Assembly (NCBI RefSeq): GCF_019977395.1
Contig: NZ_AP024660.1
Coordinates: 2,790,001 to 2,854,000, forward strand
Direction: 5' to 3'
Origin: Arthrobacter sp. NicSoilC5
GTDB taxonomy: Bacteria > Actinomycetota > Actinomycetes > Actinomycetales > Micrococcaceae
Length of the DNA: 64,000 nucleotides
Shown: piece after piece, positions 28,899 through 37,192 of the stretch
Layout: each line of letters begins with the position of its first letter
Numbering within the stretch: the first letter of the stretch is position 1
Made by a program: the position numbers and the translations under genes
The notes under the pieces: model-generated
Told to the model about the DNA's origin: nothing
What the model saw: only the letters and a program-made list of their open reading frames with translations
Database searches by the model: none

Positions 28899-28971
28899 GT
28901 CTGGTGAAGGCTCCGCGAGCCCGAAGTTTGACCGATAGCGGCCCCCGCCGCTCCCCTAGCCAGGAGTTCCC

Positions 28972-29529
28972 ATGACCAAGAGCACAGTACTTACCCTTGT
29001 CGGCAGCCTCCGCGCCGAGTCCACCAACCAGAAGCTGGCCGAAGCCATCCAGCTCAACGCCCCGGAGCAGGTGGACGTGGTGATCCACGAGAGCCTGGGC
29101 AACATCCCGTTCTACAACGAGGACATCGACGTCGAGGGCCAGGTCCCTGCCGCCGCCGCAGCCCTGCGCGCCGCAGCCGAGGAAGCCGACACCGTCCTGC
29201 TGGTCACCCCCGAGCACAACGGCACGGTTCCCGCCGCCCTGAAGAACGCCATCGACTGGCTGTCCCGCCCCTTCGGCGCCGGCGCCCTGGCAGGCAAGCC
29301 CACCGCCGTCGTCGGCACCGCGTTTGGCCAGTACGGCGGCGTCTGGGCCCAGGATGAGGCCCGCAAGGCTGCCGGCATTGCAGGTGCCCGGATCCTGGAG
29401 GACGTCAAGCTCGCCGTCCCCGGTTCCATGGTGCGCTTCGCCGAAGTCCACCCCAAGGACGACGCTGAGGTTGTAGAGCAGATCAAGGGCATCTTCGACA
29501 CCCTTGCCGCAGCAGCTCCCGCCGCCTAG
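28972..29529 (+). CDS. NAD(P)H-dependent FMN reductase / quinone reductase
   Basis: 185 residues with a flavodoxin-like fold. The FMN phosphate loop is VGSLRAESTNQKLAEAI (about 10-27), and the second FMN site is VTPEHNGTVPAALKNAIDWLSRP, the PExNxxxPAxLKNAIDW hallmark of the NADPH-dependent FMN reductase family (chromate, azo and quinone reductases). It probably reduces quinones or free flavin as a protection step. The ATG at 28972 has AGGAG five bases upstream. Monocistronic, with the hairpin 29540-29576 right after it. Control by the divergent TetR-type protein is likely. Confidence 0.94.
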   Translation: MTKSTVLTLVGSLRAESTNQKLAEAIQLNAPEQVDVVIHESLGNIPFYNEDIDVEGQVPAAAAALRAAAEEADTVLLVTPEHNGTVPAALKNAIDWLSRPFGAGALAGKPTAVVGTAFGQYGGVWAQDEARKAAGIAGARILEDVKLAVPGSMVRFAEVHPKDDAEVVEQIKGIFDTLAAAAPAA

Positions 29530-29539
29530 TCCCCCTGGC

Positions 29540-29576
29540 GCAGCGCCCGGCACGCAGCCCGCGTGCCGGGCGCTGC
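29540..29576 (+). terminator. Perfect 16-bp hairpin after FMN reductase
   Basis: Arms 29540-29555 and 29561-29576 pair over 16 bases around AGCCC, 11 bases after the stop. Confidence 0.8.
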
Positions 29577-29695
29577 TGCATCCGGTGTTGCCGTGACCAA
29601 CTCTTGTCTCAACCGGTACCGTGCGGACATCTCCGCCGGCCGGCGCCGCCGTAGCGTTAATCCCCTGGACCTACCGGATCGGATTGCGGTGCCGC

Positions 29696-30337
29696 ATGGC
29701 AAAAAGATGGAGCGGGGACGGGCGTGGGCGCGGTGCCCTGGCTGCGGTCGCCGGCTGCCTGGCGCTCCTGCTCTCCGGCTGCACGCCCAGCGGGGGCAGC
29801 GCCGGATCCAGCGGGGCCCCGCTGGCCCTCCTTCCCGCCACGGCGCCGGCCACCCCTTCCACCGGTACGGCCGGAGCGGCGCGGGAAAATCCGGACAGTC
29901 CCACGGCCCCTCCGGACCCCGGCACCAACGCCGGGCCCGCGACTCCCCCGGTGACGGCATATTTCGTGATGGTGGACGACGGCGGCAGGCACGGTGTCCG
30001 CTTCGGCTGCAATGACAGCCTGGTTGGCTCCGCCCAGCCGGGAGGCTCCGGGGACGCCCGGCTCAAGGCGGCAATCGGCGCCCTGCTGGGTGGCGGCCGC
30101 CCGCCCGCGAACGCCTACAACGCACTGGGCTCTTCCCGGCTGACGTTCCTTTCCGGGAGCTTCGACGGAACCACCGTCACCGTTTACCTTTCGGGAACGC
30201 TGAACCAGGGCGGAACATGCGACCTCCCCAGGATCGAGGCCCAGCTAACCCAGACCGCCCTCGAAGCCGTAGGTGCCATCAGGGCCGACATCTTTATCAA
30301 CGGCGAAGGCCTGTCGGACTATCTGAGCCTGGATTAG
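29696..30337 (+). CDS. GerMN-domain lipoprotein
   Basis: 213 residues. A basic N-terminus (MAKRWSGDGRGRG), hydrophobic run and lipobox LLSGC (Cys about residue 29) mark an exported lipoprotein. A 60-residue Pro/Thr/Ala-rich linker follows. The globular C-terminus contains LKAAIGALLGGGRPPANAYN, SGSFDGTTVTVYLSGTLNQGG and TQTALEAVGAIRADIFINGE, the pattern of GerMN domains first seen in sporulation protein GerM and common in actinobacterial lipoproteins. Function in non-sporulating bacteria is unknown. The ATG at 29696 is chosen because the signal peptide starts there; no strong ribosome site is visible. Confidence 0.85.
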   Translation: MAKRWSGDGRGRGALAAVAGCLALLLSGCTPSGGSAGSSGAPLALLPATAPATPSTGTAGAARENPDSPTAPPDPGTNAGPATPPVTAYFVMVDDGGRHGVRFGCNDSLVGSAQPGGSGDARLKAAIGALLGGGRPPANAYNALGSSRLTFLSGSFDGTTVTVYLSGTLNQGGTCDLPRIEAQLTQTALEAVGAIRADIFINGEGLSDYLSLD

Positions 30338-30370
30338 CGCGCCGCCTGCCGTAAATCGCGTATAAACAGA

Positions 30371-30403
30371 TGTTGCCTCGGAAGCAACAACGGGCTGTAT
30401 CCT
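30371..30403 (+). promoter_or_regulatory. Inverted repeat and -10-like box before aminotransferase
   Basis: TGTTGC (30371-30376) and GCAACA (30384-30389) flank CTCGGAA. TATCCT at 30400-30405 is placed where a -10 box would give a start at or next to the GTG at 30410, suggesting a leaderless transcript. Both roles are inferred. Confidence 0.4.
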
Positions 30404-30409
30404 GACTCT

Positions 30410-31702
30410 GTGACCCACGAAACACTTGACGCCCCGGCCGGAACTCTGCCCGCCGAAGCCATCGATGCGATCGAGCGCGCGGCCACGTCCGCCCACCGCC
30501 ACGAGGGACTGTTTTCCGAGCGGGCGGCCAACATCCGCCAGTCGGCCGTCCGGGATGTTTTCGACATCTCGATGCGGCCGGGACTGGTTTCCCTGGCGGG
30601 CGGAAGCCCGTACCTGCAGTCACTTCCCCTGGACCGCCTGGCAGCGACGGCGGCAAAAATCATTGCCGACGACGGACTCACGGCCCTTCAATACGGCGCC
30701 GGGCAGGGTACCGCGGAGCTCCGGGCACAGATCTGCGAGGTCATGGCCGCCGAGGGAATCCTGGATGCCCTGCCGCAGAACGTGGTGATCACGGCAGGCT
30801 CACAGTCGGCCCAGGACGTGGCCACCAAGCTCTTCTGCAATCCGGGAGACGTGGTCCTGGTGGAGGATCCCACCTACGTGGGGGCGCTGAACACCTTTGA
30901 GGCCTACCAGGTGCGGGTGGAGACCGTGGAGATGGACCAGTACGGCCTGGTCCCGGAGCTTCTGGAGGCGCGGATCGCGGCCCTGCAGCTTGCGGGCAAA
31001 AGCATCAAGTTCCTCTACACCATCCCCAACTTCAACAATCCTTCCGGGATCACGCTGGCCAGGGAACGGCGCCAGCAGGTGGTCGATATATGCCGCAGGG
31101 CGAATATCCTGGTCCTGGAGGACAACCCCTACGGACTGCTGCGCTTTGAAGGTGAGCCTTTGCCTCCCCTGCGCGCCGCCAACCCGGACGACGTCATCTA
31201 CCTCGGCTCCTTCTCCAAGATCTTTGCCCCCGGCCTCCGCATCGGCTGGGCCCTGGTGCCTGAACACCTGCAGCGCCGGTATTACCTCGCCGCGGAATCG
31301 GTGACGCTCTGCCCGCCGGCCCTGAACCAGATGCTGGTCTCCGCCTACCTCCGCGACTACGACTGGAAAGGCCAGATCGAAACCTACCGCGGGCTGTATG
31401 CCGAACGCTGCCGCGCCATGCTGGCAGCACTCAAGGAGTACATGCCGGCGGGGACCACCTGGACCAGCCCGCAGGGGGGCTTCTTCGTCTGGGTGACCCT
31501 GCCCGAAGGCGTTGACACCTACCCGCTGCTGCACAAGGCGATCGATGCCGGCGTCGTGTTCATCCCCGGCGCCGCCTTCACGCCGTCGGACGAACCGTCC
31601 AACAAGCTGCGGCTCGCGTTCAGCGCCGTTCCCCCCGACGCCATCGCCGAGGGTGTGCGCAGATTGGCGCCGGTGCTGCAGGAAGCCATGGCGGCGCTGT
31701 AG
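30410..31702 (+). CDS. PLP-dependent aminotransferase (LysN / MocR-C-domain type)
   Basis: 430 residues, fold type I class I/II aminotransferase. Visible: LVSLAGGSPY near the N-terminus, QYGAGQGTAELRAQI, ITAGSQSAQDVATKLF, PNFNNPSGITLARERR (PLP ring contacts), LEDNPYGLLRFEG and the Schiff-base Lys in YLGSFSKIFAPGLRIGW. It is most like 2-aminoadipate/valine-pyruvate aminotransferases that form a branch with MocR C-domains; no N-terminal GntR domain is present. Substrate likely a branched or aromatic amino acid, not provable here. GTG start at 30410 without a ribosome site, consistent with leaderless translation. Confidence 0.93.
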   Translation: MTHETLDAPAGTLPAEAIDAIERAATSAHRHEGLFSERAANIRQSAVRDVFDISMRPGLVSLAGGSPYLQSLPLDRLAATAAKIIADDGLTALQYGAGQGTAELRAQICEVMAAEGILDALPQNVVITAGSQSAQDVATKLFCNPGDVVLVEDPTYVGALNTFEAYQVRVETVEMDQYGLVPELLEARIAALQLAGKSIKFLYTIPNFNNPSGITLARERRQQVVDICRRANILVLEDNPYGLLRFEGEPLPPLRAANPDDVIYLGSFSKIFAPGLRIGWALVPEHLQRRYYLAAESVTLCPPALNQMLVSAYLRDYDWKGQIETYRGLYAERCRAMLAALKEYMPAGTTWTSPQGGFFVWVTLPEGVDTYPLLHKAIDAGVVFIPGAAFTPSDEPSNKLRLAFSAVPPDAIAEGVRRLAPVLQEAMAAL

Positions 31703-31746
31703 CGTAAGCCACACGAACGCCGAAAACCGAGCAAAGGAGCATGCAT

Positions 31747-32175
31747 ATGGGTGGAATCATCGTTGTAGGGGTTGACGGCAGCGAGACCGCGAAGAGGGCG
31801 GCGGAGTCGGCCAGGAACCTGGCTGCAGGACTGGGCGCTTCACTGCACGTCGTGTCAGCCTTCGACAGCGACCGGACCGAGGTCTTCGGCAGCGGCAGCG
31901 ACCGGTGGATCGTGTCCGATGCCGACGCCGCAGAGCAGGTGGCACGGACCGTGGCTGAGTCGCTGGGCCGCGACGTCCCGGTCACCTATTCCGCAGCCCG
32001 GGGACGGCCCGCAGACGCCCTCATCAAGGAAGCCGTCCGCATGGATGCCCGCGTGATCGTCGTGGGAAACCGGCGCATGCACGGCATCGGCCGTGTCCTT
32101 GGCAGCGTGGCCAACAGCGTGGCCCACAACGCCCCGTGCGACGTGTACATCGCCAACACCTACGACGCCGACTAA
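31747..32175 (+). CDS. Universal stress protein (UspA family)
   Basis: 142 residues, single Usp domain. IIVVGVDGSETAKRAAESAR is the ATP-binding first strand and helix; the phosphate loop motif G-x2-G-x9-G-S is present as GIGRVLGSVANSVAHNAPCDVYI preceded by VVGNRRMHG. This is the nucleotide-binding type of Usp, made under stress or growth arrest. Of two in-frame ATGs, 31747 is better placed relative to AAAGGAG (seven bases) than 31741, which is almost on top of it. Separate transcript, ending at the hairpin 32204-32245. Confidence 0.94.
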   Translation: MGGIIVVGVDGSETAKRAAESARNLAAGLGASLHVVSAFDSDRTEVFGSGSDRWIVSDADAAEQVARTVAESLGRDVPVTYSAARGRPADALIKEAVRMDARVIVVGNRRMHGIGRVLGSVANSVAHNAPCDVYIANTYDAD

Positions 32176-32203
32176 CGCGCGGAAGCCCTCCTGGGGTAAC
32201 GCA

Positions 32204-32245
32204 GGACACCCCCCGTGGTGGCGGACATCGCTGCGGGGGGTGTCC
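32204..32245 (+). terminator. 12-bp hairpin after universal stress gene
   Basis: GGACACCCCCCG (32204-32215) and CGGGGGGTGTCC (32234-32245) pair exactly around an 18-base loop, then GTTCTC. Confidence 0.65.
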
Positions 32246-32352
32246 GTTCTCACCGCAATATCACCGATTCAGCTGCTGGCGCAACGATAAAATTGGATGG
32301 GCCCCCAAAGGCGTGGACACTGCCGAATCCACCCCACAGCGAAGGGCTCCCC

Positions 32353-32688
32353 TTGATCACCTTGCAGCGCCGCCAGCTTGTTGGCCACGACATCCTCCTG
32401 GCCCGCCACGGCAACCACATCAGCTCCATGCGGGTGGACCGCAGCAATGACCGGGTGGTTGCGCTCCTTGATGACGGCAGCCTGGACAGCGCACCGAACC
32501 TCATCACCCCCGGGCTCCAGCTTCCGCAGACCGTGCGCAGCGTCCTGCGCGAGGACTGGAAGCTCCTGAGCGCCTGGGCCGGCATGGCCGCGCTCATGGG
32601 TGGCCTGATGACCGCCGCCGCTGTTGTGCTGGGAACCACCGCGGATCCGGCCATGCTCGAGGCTTTCACCGCATACGCCGCCTACTAA
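32353..32688 (+). CDS. Small single-pass membrane protein of unknown function
   Basis: 111 residues from a TTG start at 32353, chosen because AAGGG lies six bases upstream; the open frame extends further without plausible coding character. The N-terminal half is soluble and charged (RRQLVGHDILLARHGNHIS, RVDRSNDRVVALLDDGSLDS), resembling a short beta-rich domain. A single membrane stretch follows near the C-terminus (WAGMAALMGGLMTAAAVVLGT, about 80-100). I do not recognise the family. It is convergent with the PAP2-like gene 22 bases away, without an obvious hairpin between. Confidence 0.6.
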   Translation: MITLQRRQLVGHDILLARHGNHISSMRVDRSNDRVVALLDDGSLDSAPNLITPGLQLPQTVRSVLREDWKLLSAWAGMAALMGGLMTAAAVVLGTTADPAMLEAFTAYAAY

Positions 32689-32710
32689 GCCCGGTTGGGA
32701 GCCTGAACGT

Positions 32711-33328
32711 TCAGGCCACCAGCCAGCCCTGCAGCACCCACCAGATCCCGGCCATCACCAGCCCCCCGAAGAGCGATCCGGCCACCACTTGGGCCAGGGA
32801 ATGGGCCCGCAGAACCACACGTGACCAGCTGACTGCCGGGATCAGGAGCAGCAGCGGTGCCCACGCGGCGCCGAGCATCAGCACGGATACGACGGCGGCG
32901 CAGGACACGGCAGCGGCGTGGCCGCTCATCTTCCAAAACGGACTGACCACCGCCAGTACCGCCACGCCGCCCACCACCGCCAGGACCATCGCAAAGACGC
33001 TCTCCGGCGCATCCACGGCGCCCAGTACCAGCAGCCCTACGGCGATGCAGCCCAGCGCCATCAGCAGCACGGGTGCACGCTGCTTCCGGTCGCTTACATG
33101 GTGGTCCGTGACCTTGCCCAGCCTGACCAGGACCAGCAGCACCATCAGCGGAAGCACGCACACGAAGAGGGCCGCCAGCGCGCCGTAGCCGATGGTTCCC
33201 GGGAAACCCGGCTGGGCCAGCGGGCTGATCAGCAGCTGCAGGGAAACCACCACCGGAGGCTGGAAGACCTCCGTCAGCCACCTGGCTGTGCGGTTCCTGA
33301 CCCGGATTGCCCCGTTGTCTATTGCCAC
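32711..33328 (-). CDS. PAP2-like membrane phosphatase, degenerate active site
   Basis: 205 residues, about six membrane segments. The three PAP2 phosphatase motifs are recognisable but altered. Motif 1 is spread as KVTDHHVSDRKQRAP, motif 2 is KMSGHAAAVS (normally PSGH), and motif 3 is SRVVLRAHSLAQVVAG, where the usual acidic residue three after His is Gln. Related actinobacterial proteins act, or are presumed to act, on lipid or isoprenoid phosphates. The start is GTG 33328 with CAGGA upstream, 16 bases after the E2 gene stop, so it is the last gene of the dehydrogenase operon. Catalytic competence is doubtful. Confidence 0.75.
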   Translation of the reverse strand: MAIDNGAIRVRNRTARWLTEVFQPPVVVSLQLLISPLAQPGFPGTIGYGALAALFVCVLPLMVLLVLVRLGKVTDHHVSDRKQRAPVLLMALGCIAVGLLVLGAVDAPESVFAMVLAVVGGVAVLAVVSPFWKMSGHAAAVSCAAVVSVLMLGAAWAPLLLLIPAVSWSRVVLRAHSLAQVVAGSLFGGLVMAGIWWVLQGWLVA

Positions 33329-33344
33329 GTCCTGACCCGGCGCC

Positions 33345-34823
33345 CTAGTCCAGGAGGAGCGCGGGCTCCTCCAGGATGGCTGCGACGTCGGCCATGAAGC
33401 GGGCGGACAGGTCACCATCCACCACGCGGTGGTCGAAGGATCCCCCGAGGGTGGTGATCCAGCGGGGAATCACCTCTCCGTCCAGGACCCAGGGCTTCTG
33501 CTTGATGGTTCCGAAGGCAACGATGGCCACCTCGCCCGGATTGATGATGGGCGTCCCGGTGTCGATGCCCAGGGCGCCGATGTTGGTGATGGTCAGCGTC
33601 CCGCCCTGCATCTGCGCCGGCTGGGTCTTCCCCGCCCTGGCCGTGGTGGCCAGGTCGTTCAGCGCCAGGGCCAGCTCCTTCAGTGACAGGTCCTGCGCAT
33701 TCTTGATGTTGGGCACCATGAGGCCGCGCGGAGTGGCCGCGGCGATGCCCAGGTTCATGAAGTGCTTGACCTGGATCTCGGCGCTGCCGTCCTCGTTGTC
33801 CACCCAGGCTGCGTTCACGCTGGGGTTCCTTGCGGCGGCCCAGATGACGGCCTTGGCAAGGATGAGCAGCGGCGAGACCCTGATGCCCTCGAAGTCCCGG
33901 GAGGCCTTGAGCCGCTTGACGAACTCCATGGTGCGGCTGGCGTCGACGTCCACGAAGATGCTGACGTGCGGTGCCGCGAACGCCGATTCCACCATCGCCT
34001 TTGCCGTGGCCTTGCGGACGCCCTTGACCGGAATGCTTTCGACGCGCTGGTCCTGCGGCTTCCCGGCCTTGCCCCAGAAACCGTCCGCCTTGTCCAGTTC
34101 GGCGTCGCGCTGCGCCTGGTAGCTCACCAGGTCCTCGCGCGTCACCTCGCCGCGGGAACCGGTGGCAACAACGTCGGCGAGGTCGATGCCCAGGTCGCGG
34201 GCAATTTTGCGGACCGGAGGCTTGGCCAGCACCCGGTTGACCAGGCCCGTGATGGTGCCGCCAAGGGTTGGCCGGGTGTCGACGACGGCAGGTTCCGCGG
34301 CGGAAACCTCGGCGGCCGTGCGGGGCTGGACAGGTTCAACCTCCGGGGCGTTGACCGTCACGGCAGCCGCGGGTGCAGTCTTCCGCGGGCGCCGCTTGAC
34401 GGCGTCGGCCTTGGGTCCTGAACCCACCAGGGGAGCGGCGGACGGGGTACCGGCACTCCCGGCCTCCCCCGCATCCGCTGAGAGCTTGCCGTAGAGCGGC
34501 TGGGCAGGTAATTCAGCGGGAGTAACGGCGGCGGGGACAGCCTGGGGCGCGCGGACGTCGGCGGGGGTCGGGTCCCCGGAAACTTCGTCGCTGACGCTGA
34601 TGATGGCGGTCCCGACGTCGACAGTCACCCCTTCCTCCACCAGCAGTTCGGTGACTGTTCCGGCGAAGGGGGACGGCAGCTCCACGATCGACTTAGCGGT
34701 TTCGATCTCGCAGATGACGTCATTGACCGCGACGGTGTCGCCGGGCTTGACCTTCCAGGAGACGACTTCCGCCTCGGTGAGGCCCTCGCCGACGTCGGGC
34801 AGGTTGAACTTGTTCAGGGTCAT
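33345..34823 (-). CDS. 2-oxoacid dehydrogenase E2 (dihydrolipoyl acyltransferase)
   Basis: 492 residues. The N-terminal lipoyl domain (2-80) has the lipoyl-Lys motif [17 protein letters not shown] 115-residue Ala/Pro-rich linker follows, then the E1/E3-binding peripheral domain [30 protein letters not shown] (about 208-240). The catalytic acyltransferase core ends in [15 protein letters not shown] with the active His and Asp. It transfers the acyl group from E1 to CoA. The product sits seven bases after E1beta. E3 (dihydrolipoamide dehydrogenase) is not in the window. Substrate is probably branched-chain 2-oxoacids, since actinobacteria mostly use AceE for pyruvate, but this is inference. Confidence 0.95.
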   Translation of the reverse strand: MTLNKFNLPDVGEGLTEAEVVSWKVKPGDTVAVNDVICEIETAKSIVELPSPFAGTVTELLVEEGVTVDVGTAIISVSDEVSGDPTPADVRAPQAVPAAVTPAELPAQPLYGKLSADAGEAGSAGTPSAAPLVGSGPKADAVKRRPRKTAPAAAVTVNAPEVEPVQPRTAAEVSAAEPAVVDTRPTLGGTITGLVNRVLAKPPVRKIARDLGIDLADVVATGSRGEVTREDLVSYQAQRDAELDKADGFWGKAGKPQDQRVESIPVKGVRKATAKAMVESAFAAPHVSIFVDVDASRTMEFVKRLKASRDFEGIRVSPLLILAKAVIWAAARNPSVNAAWVDNEDGSAEIQVKHFMNLGIAAATPRGLMVPNIKNAQDLSLKELALALNDLATTARAGKTQPAQMQGGTLTITNIGALGIDTGTPIINPGEVAIVAFGTIKQKPWVLDGEVIPRWITTLGGSFDHRVVDGDLSARFMADVAAILEEPALLLD

Positions 34824-34830
34824 GGTGTCC

Positions 34831-35811
34831 TCAGTAGGAGAGGGCGCGGTCCAGCGCCTCCAGGATGCGGTCGATGTCCGGAAGGTAGTCTTCCTCCACC
34901 TTGGCAACGGGGTAGGGCATGTGGAACCCGCCGACGCGGATCACGGGCGCCTCAAGGGAGTGGAACGCCCGCTCGCTGATCCGGGCTGCGATCTCGCCGC
35001 CGATTCCGCCGAATGTGGGAGCCTCGTGCGTGACGATCAGCCGCCCGGTCTTTCGGACGGAGGCGGTGACGGTGTCGAAATCGATCGGGGAGATTGACCG
35101 GAGGTCGATGACCTCGATGCTCCTGCCGTCCTCCTCCGCTGCGTTCGCGGCTGCCAGCGCCACGGGCACCAGGGGGCCATAGGCCACCACGGTGGCGTCT
35201 GTGCCCTCACGAAGGACGTGGGCCTTGAACGGATCCTCCGACGGCCCGGGTGCCTCGACATCAACGTCGCCCTTGAGCCAGTAGCGGCGCTTGGGTTCGA
35301 AGACGATCACCGGGTCCTGGCATTCAACGGCCTGCTGGATCATCCAGTAGGCGTCATGCGGATTGGACGGGGTGATGATGCGCAGGCCCGCCGTGTGGGC
35401 GAACAGTGCCTCCGGGGATTCGGAGTGGTGTTCAATGGAGCCGATGCCCCCGCCGTATGGAATCCGGATGACCACGGGCACGCTGAGGTTGCCGTTGCTG
35501 CGCGAATGGATTTTGGCGAGCTGGGTGGTGATCTGGTTGAAGCCGGGGAAGACGAAGCCGTCGAACTGGATCTCGCAGACCGGGCTGTATCCCCGGAGGG
35601 CCAGGCCGATGGCGGTGCCGATGATCCCGGACTCGGCCAGCGGGGTGTCCACCACGCGGTCCGGGCCGAACTCACCGATCAGCCCGTCCGTGACCCGGTA
35701 GACGCCACCGAGCGGACCGATGTCCTCGCCCATCAGCAGTGATTTGGGGTGTGCGGCCAAAGTGGCGCGAAGGCCTTCGTTGATGGCCTTCGCGATGGTC
35801 ATGGTGGTCAT
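34831..35811 (-). CDS. 2-oxoacid dehydrogenase E1 component, beta subunit
   Basis: 326 residues. Transketolase-like pyrimidine-binding domain: [39 protein letters not shown], then [21 protein letters not shown] with the catalytic Glu of the cofactor-activating pair. [21 protein letters not shown] contains the substrate-channel His residues. The C-terminal half shows [20 protein letters not shown] and [22 protein letters not shown]. It forms the alpha2beta2 E1 with the preceding gene product and decarboxylates a 2-oxoacid on thiamine diphosphate. Its ATG overlaps the E1alpha stop by one base (TGATG), fitting equimolar synthesis. Confidence 0.96.
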   Translation of the reverse strand: MTTMTIAKAINEGLRATLAAHPKSLLMGEDIGPLGGVYRVTDGLIGEFGPDRVVDTPLAESGIIGTAIGLALRGYSPVCEIQFDGFVFPGFNQITTQLAKIHSRSNGNLSVPVVIRIPYGGGIGSIEHHSESPEALFAHTAGLRIITPSNPHDAYWMIQQAVECQDPVIVFEPKRRYWLKGDVDVEAPGPSEDPFKAHVLREGTDATVVAYGPLVPVALAAANAAEEDGRSIEVIDLRSISPIDFDTVTASVRKTGRLIVTHEAPTFGGIGGEIAARISERAFHSLEAPVIRVGGFHMPYPVAKVEEDYLPDIDRILEALDRALSY

Positions 35812-37043
35812 CAGTGGCCTGCCTTTGCTGCCTGCCCGGCGGACTCTTCCTCGCCGGCGAATCCTGCGCTGTATTCCTCGAACCACGCCAGTTCCTCGGC
35901 GACCAGCGGGTGGGCCTCCCTGTAGACGCTGGCGAAGGCCTGCCGGATATCCGGGTTTTCAAGGTCGTGGGCGGTACGCCGGACGTACGCGGCCAGTTCG
36001 TCGCCGTCGGCCTTGACCTTGGCAAAGTAGGCGTCGTCCGCAAGGCCCTCGGCACGCAAATACTTCTCCAGACGCGCCAGCGGGTCCTTGGCGCGCCAGG
36101 CATCTTCCTCCGCCGACTGCCGGTACTTGGTGGGATCGTCTGCCGTGGTGTGTGCCCCGACCCTGTAGGTGAAGGCTTCGATGAGGACCGGGCCCTTGCC
36201 CTGGCGGGCGTGCTCCAGGGCCCACTCGGTAACTGCGTGCACGGCGATTACGTCATTTCCGTCGACCCGGATGCCGGGGAACCCGTAGCCCTTTGCCCGG
36301 TTGGACAGCGGGACCCGGGTCTGGACGTTGGTGGGCACGGAGATGGCCCAGTGGTTGTTCTGGCAGAAGAACACCACGGGGGCCTTGTAGGAGGAAGCGA
36401 ACACCATGGACTCGTGGACGTCGCCTTCCGAGCTGGCACCATCGCCGAAGTACGCGATGACGGCGGCATCCGGCTCCCGGCCTGCCGCATTCGATGCGGC
36501 GGCGAGCTTCTGGTCACGCTGGATCCCCATCGCGTAGCCCACGGCGTGGAGGGTCTGCGCAGCCAGGACCAGCGTGTACAGGTGGAAGTTGGTGTCCTTG
36601 GGGTTCCAGCCGCCGTTTGAAACACCGCGGAACTGGCGCAGGAGTTCGGCCAGGTCCACGTTGCGCGTAAGGGCCACGCCGTGCTCGCGGTAGGTGGGGA
36701 AGATGTAGTCCTGCGGCTGGCTGGCCCTGCCCGATCCGATCTGTGCTGCCTCCTGGCCGGTCAGCGGGACCCACAGCGCCAGCTGGCCCTGGCGCTGGAG
36801 GGCGGTCGCTTCGACGTCGAACCGGCGGATCGCGGCCATGTCGGCGTACAGGCCGCGGAGGGCCTCAGGGGTGAGCTTGTCCGCGTAGTCGCTGAAGACC
36901 GGATCGGTGCCCAGTTTCCCGTCGGGGCCGAGCAGCTGCACCATCTGGGCCGCGGGCTCGCCCATCACGGCTTCAGCATCGGCTTCCCGCTGGTCGTCTA
37001 CCGCTGTTCCGTCGAACTCGGTGGAAGGCAGATGAGTGCCCAT
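35811..37043 (-). CDS. 2-oxoacid dehydrogenase E1 component, alpha subunit
   Basis: 410 residues. After a 50-residue N-terminal extension, the E1alpha fold begins: MAAIRRFDVEATALQRQGQLALW, then GQEAAQIGSGRA. The thiamine diphosphate motif runs GDGASSEGDVHESMVFA to CQNNHWAISVPT, with the phosphorylation-loop equivalent at TYRVGAHTTADDPTKYR. Motifs match branched-chain 2-oxoacid dehydrogenase and related pyruvate E1alpha proteins. First gene of the E1alpha-E1beta-E2-(PAP2-like) operon. The ATG at 37043 follows AAGGAGACGGT. The promoter region holds two palindromes (37062-37130), so substrate-responsive regulation is likely. Confidence 0.96.
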   Translation of the reverse strand: MGTHLPSTEFDGTAVDDQREADAEAVMGEPAAQMVQLLGPDGKLGTDPVFSDYADKLTPEALRGLYADMAAIRRFDVEATALQRQGQLALWVPLTGQEAAQIGSGRASQPQDYIFPTYREHGVALTRNVDLAELLRQFRGVSNGGWNPKDTNFHLYTLVLAAQTLHAVGYAMGIQRDQKLAAASNAAGREPDAAVIAYFGDGASSEGDVHESMVFASSYKAPVVFFCQNNHWAISVPTNVQTRVPLSNRAKGYGFPGIRVDGNDVIAVHAVTEWALEHARQGKGPVLIEAFTYRVGAHTTADDPTKYRQSAEEDAWRAKDPLARLEKYLRAEGLADDAYFAKVKADGDELAAYVRRTAHDLENPDIRQAFASVYREAHPLVAEELAWFEEYSAGFAGEEESAGQAAKAGH

Positions 37044-37061
37044 ACCGTCTCCTTGCTTGCC

Positions 37062-37130
37062 GCATCCGGATGCAATGCAATGTCGCTGGGATATATGCCG
37101 TACGGGGAATACATTCCCGGCGCGGCATAT
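37062..37130. promoter_or_regulatory. Two palindromes in the 2-oxoacid dehydrogenase promoter
   Basis: GCATCCGGATGC (37062-37073) is an exact 12-bp palindrome. A larger, perfectly centred one spans 37093-37130: ATATGCCG, 4 bases, GGGAAT, AC, ATTCCC, 4 bases, CGGCATAT. Only the four-base fillers fail to match fully. Their place 19-87 bases before E1alpha suggests operators; no regulator gene is adjacent. Confidence 0.6.
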
Positions 37131-37192
37131 ACATTGGCTTACTGATCCTAACTTTATCTTCGGTAAGTAGCGGGAGGGCTACTTGTTAAGTG

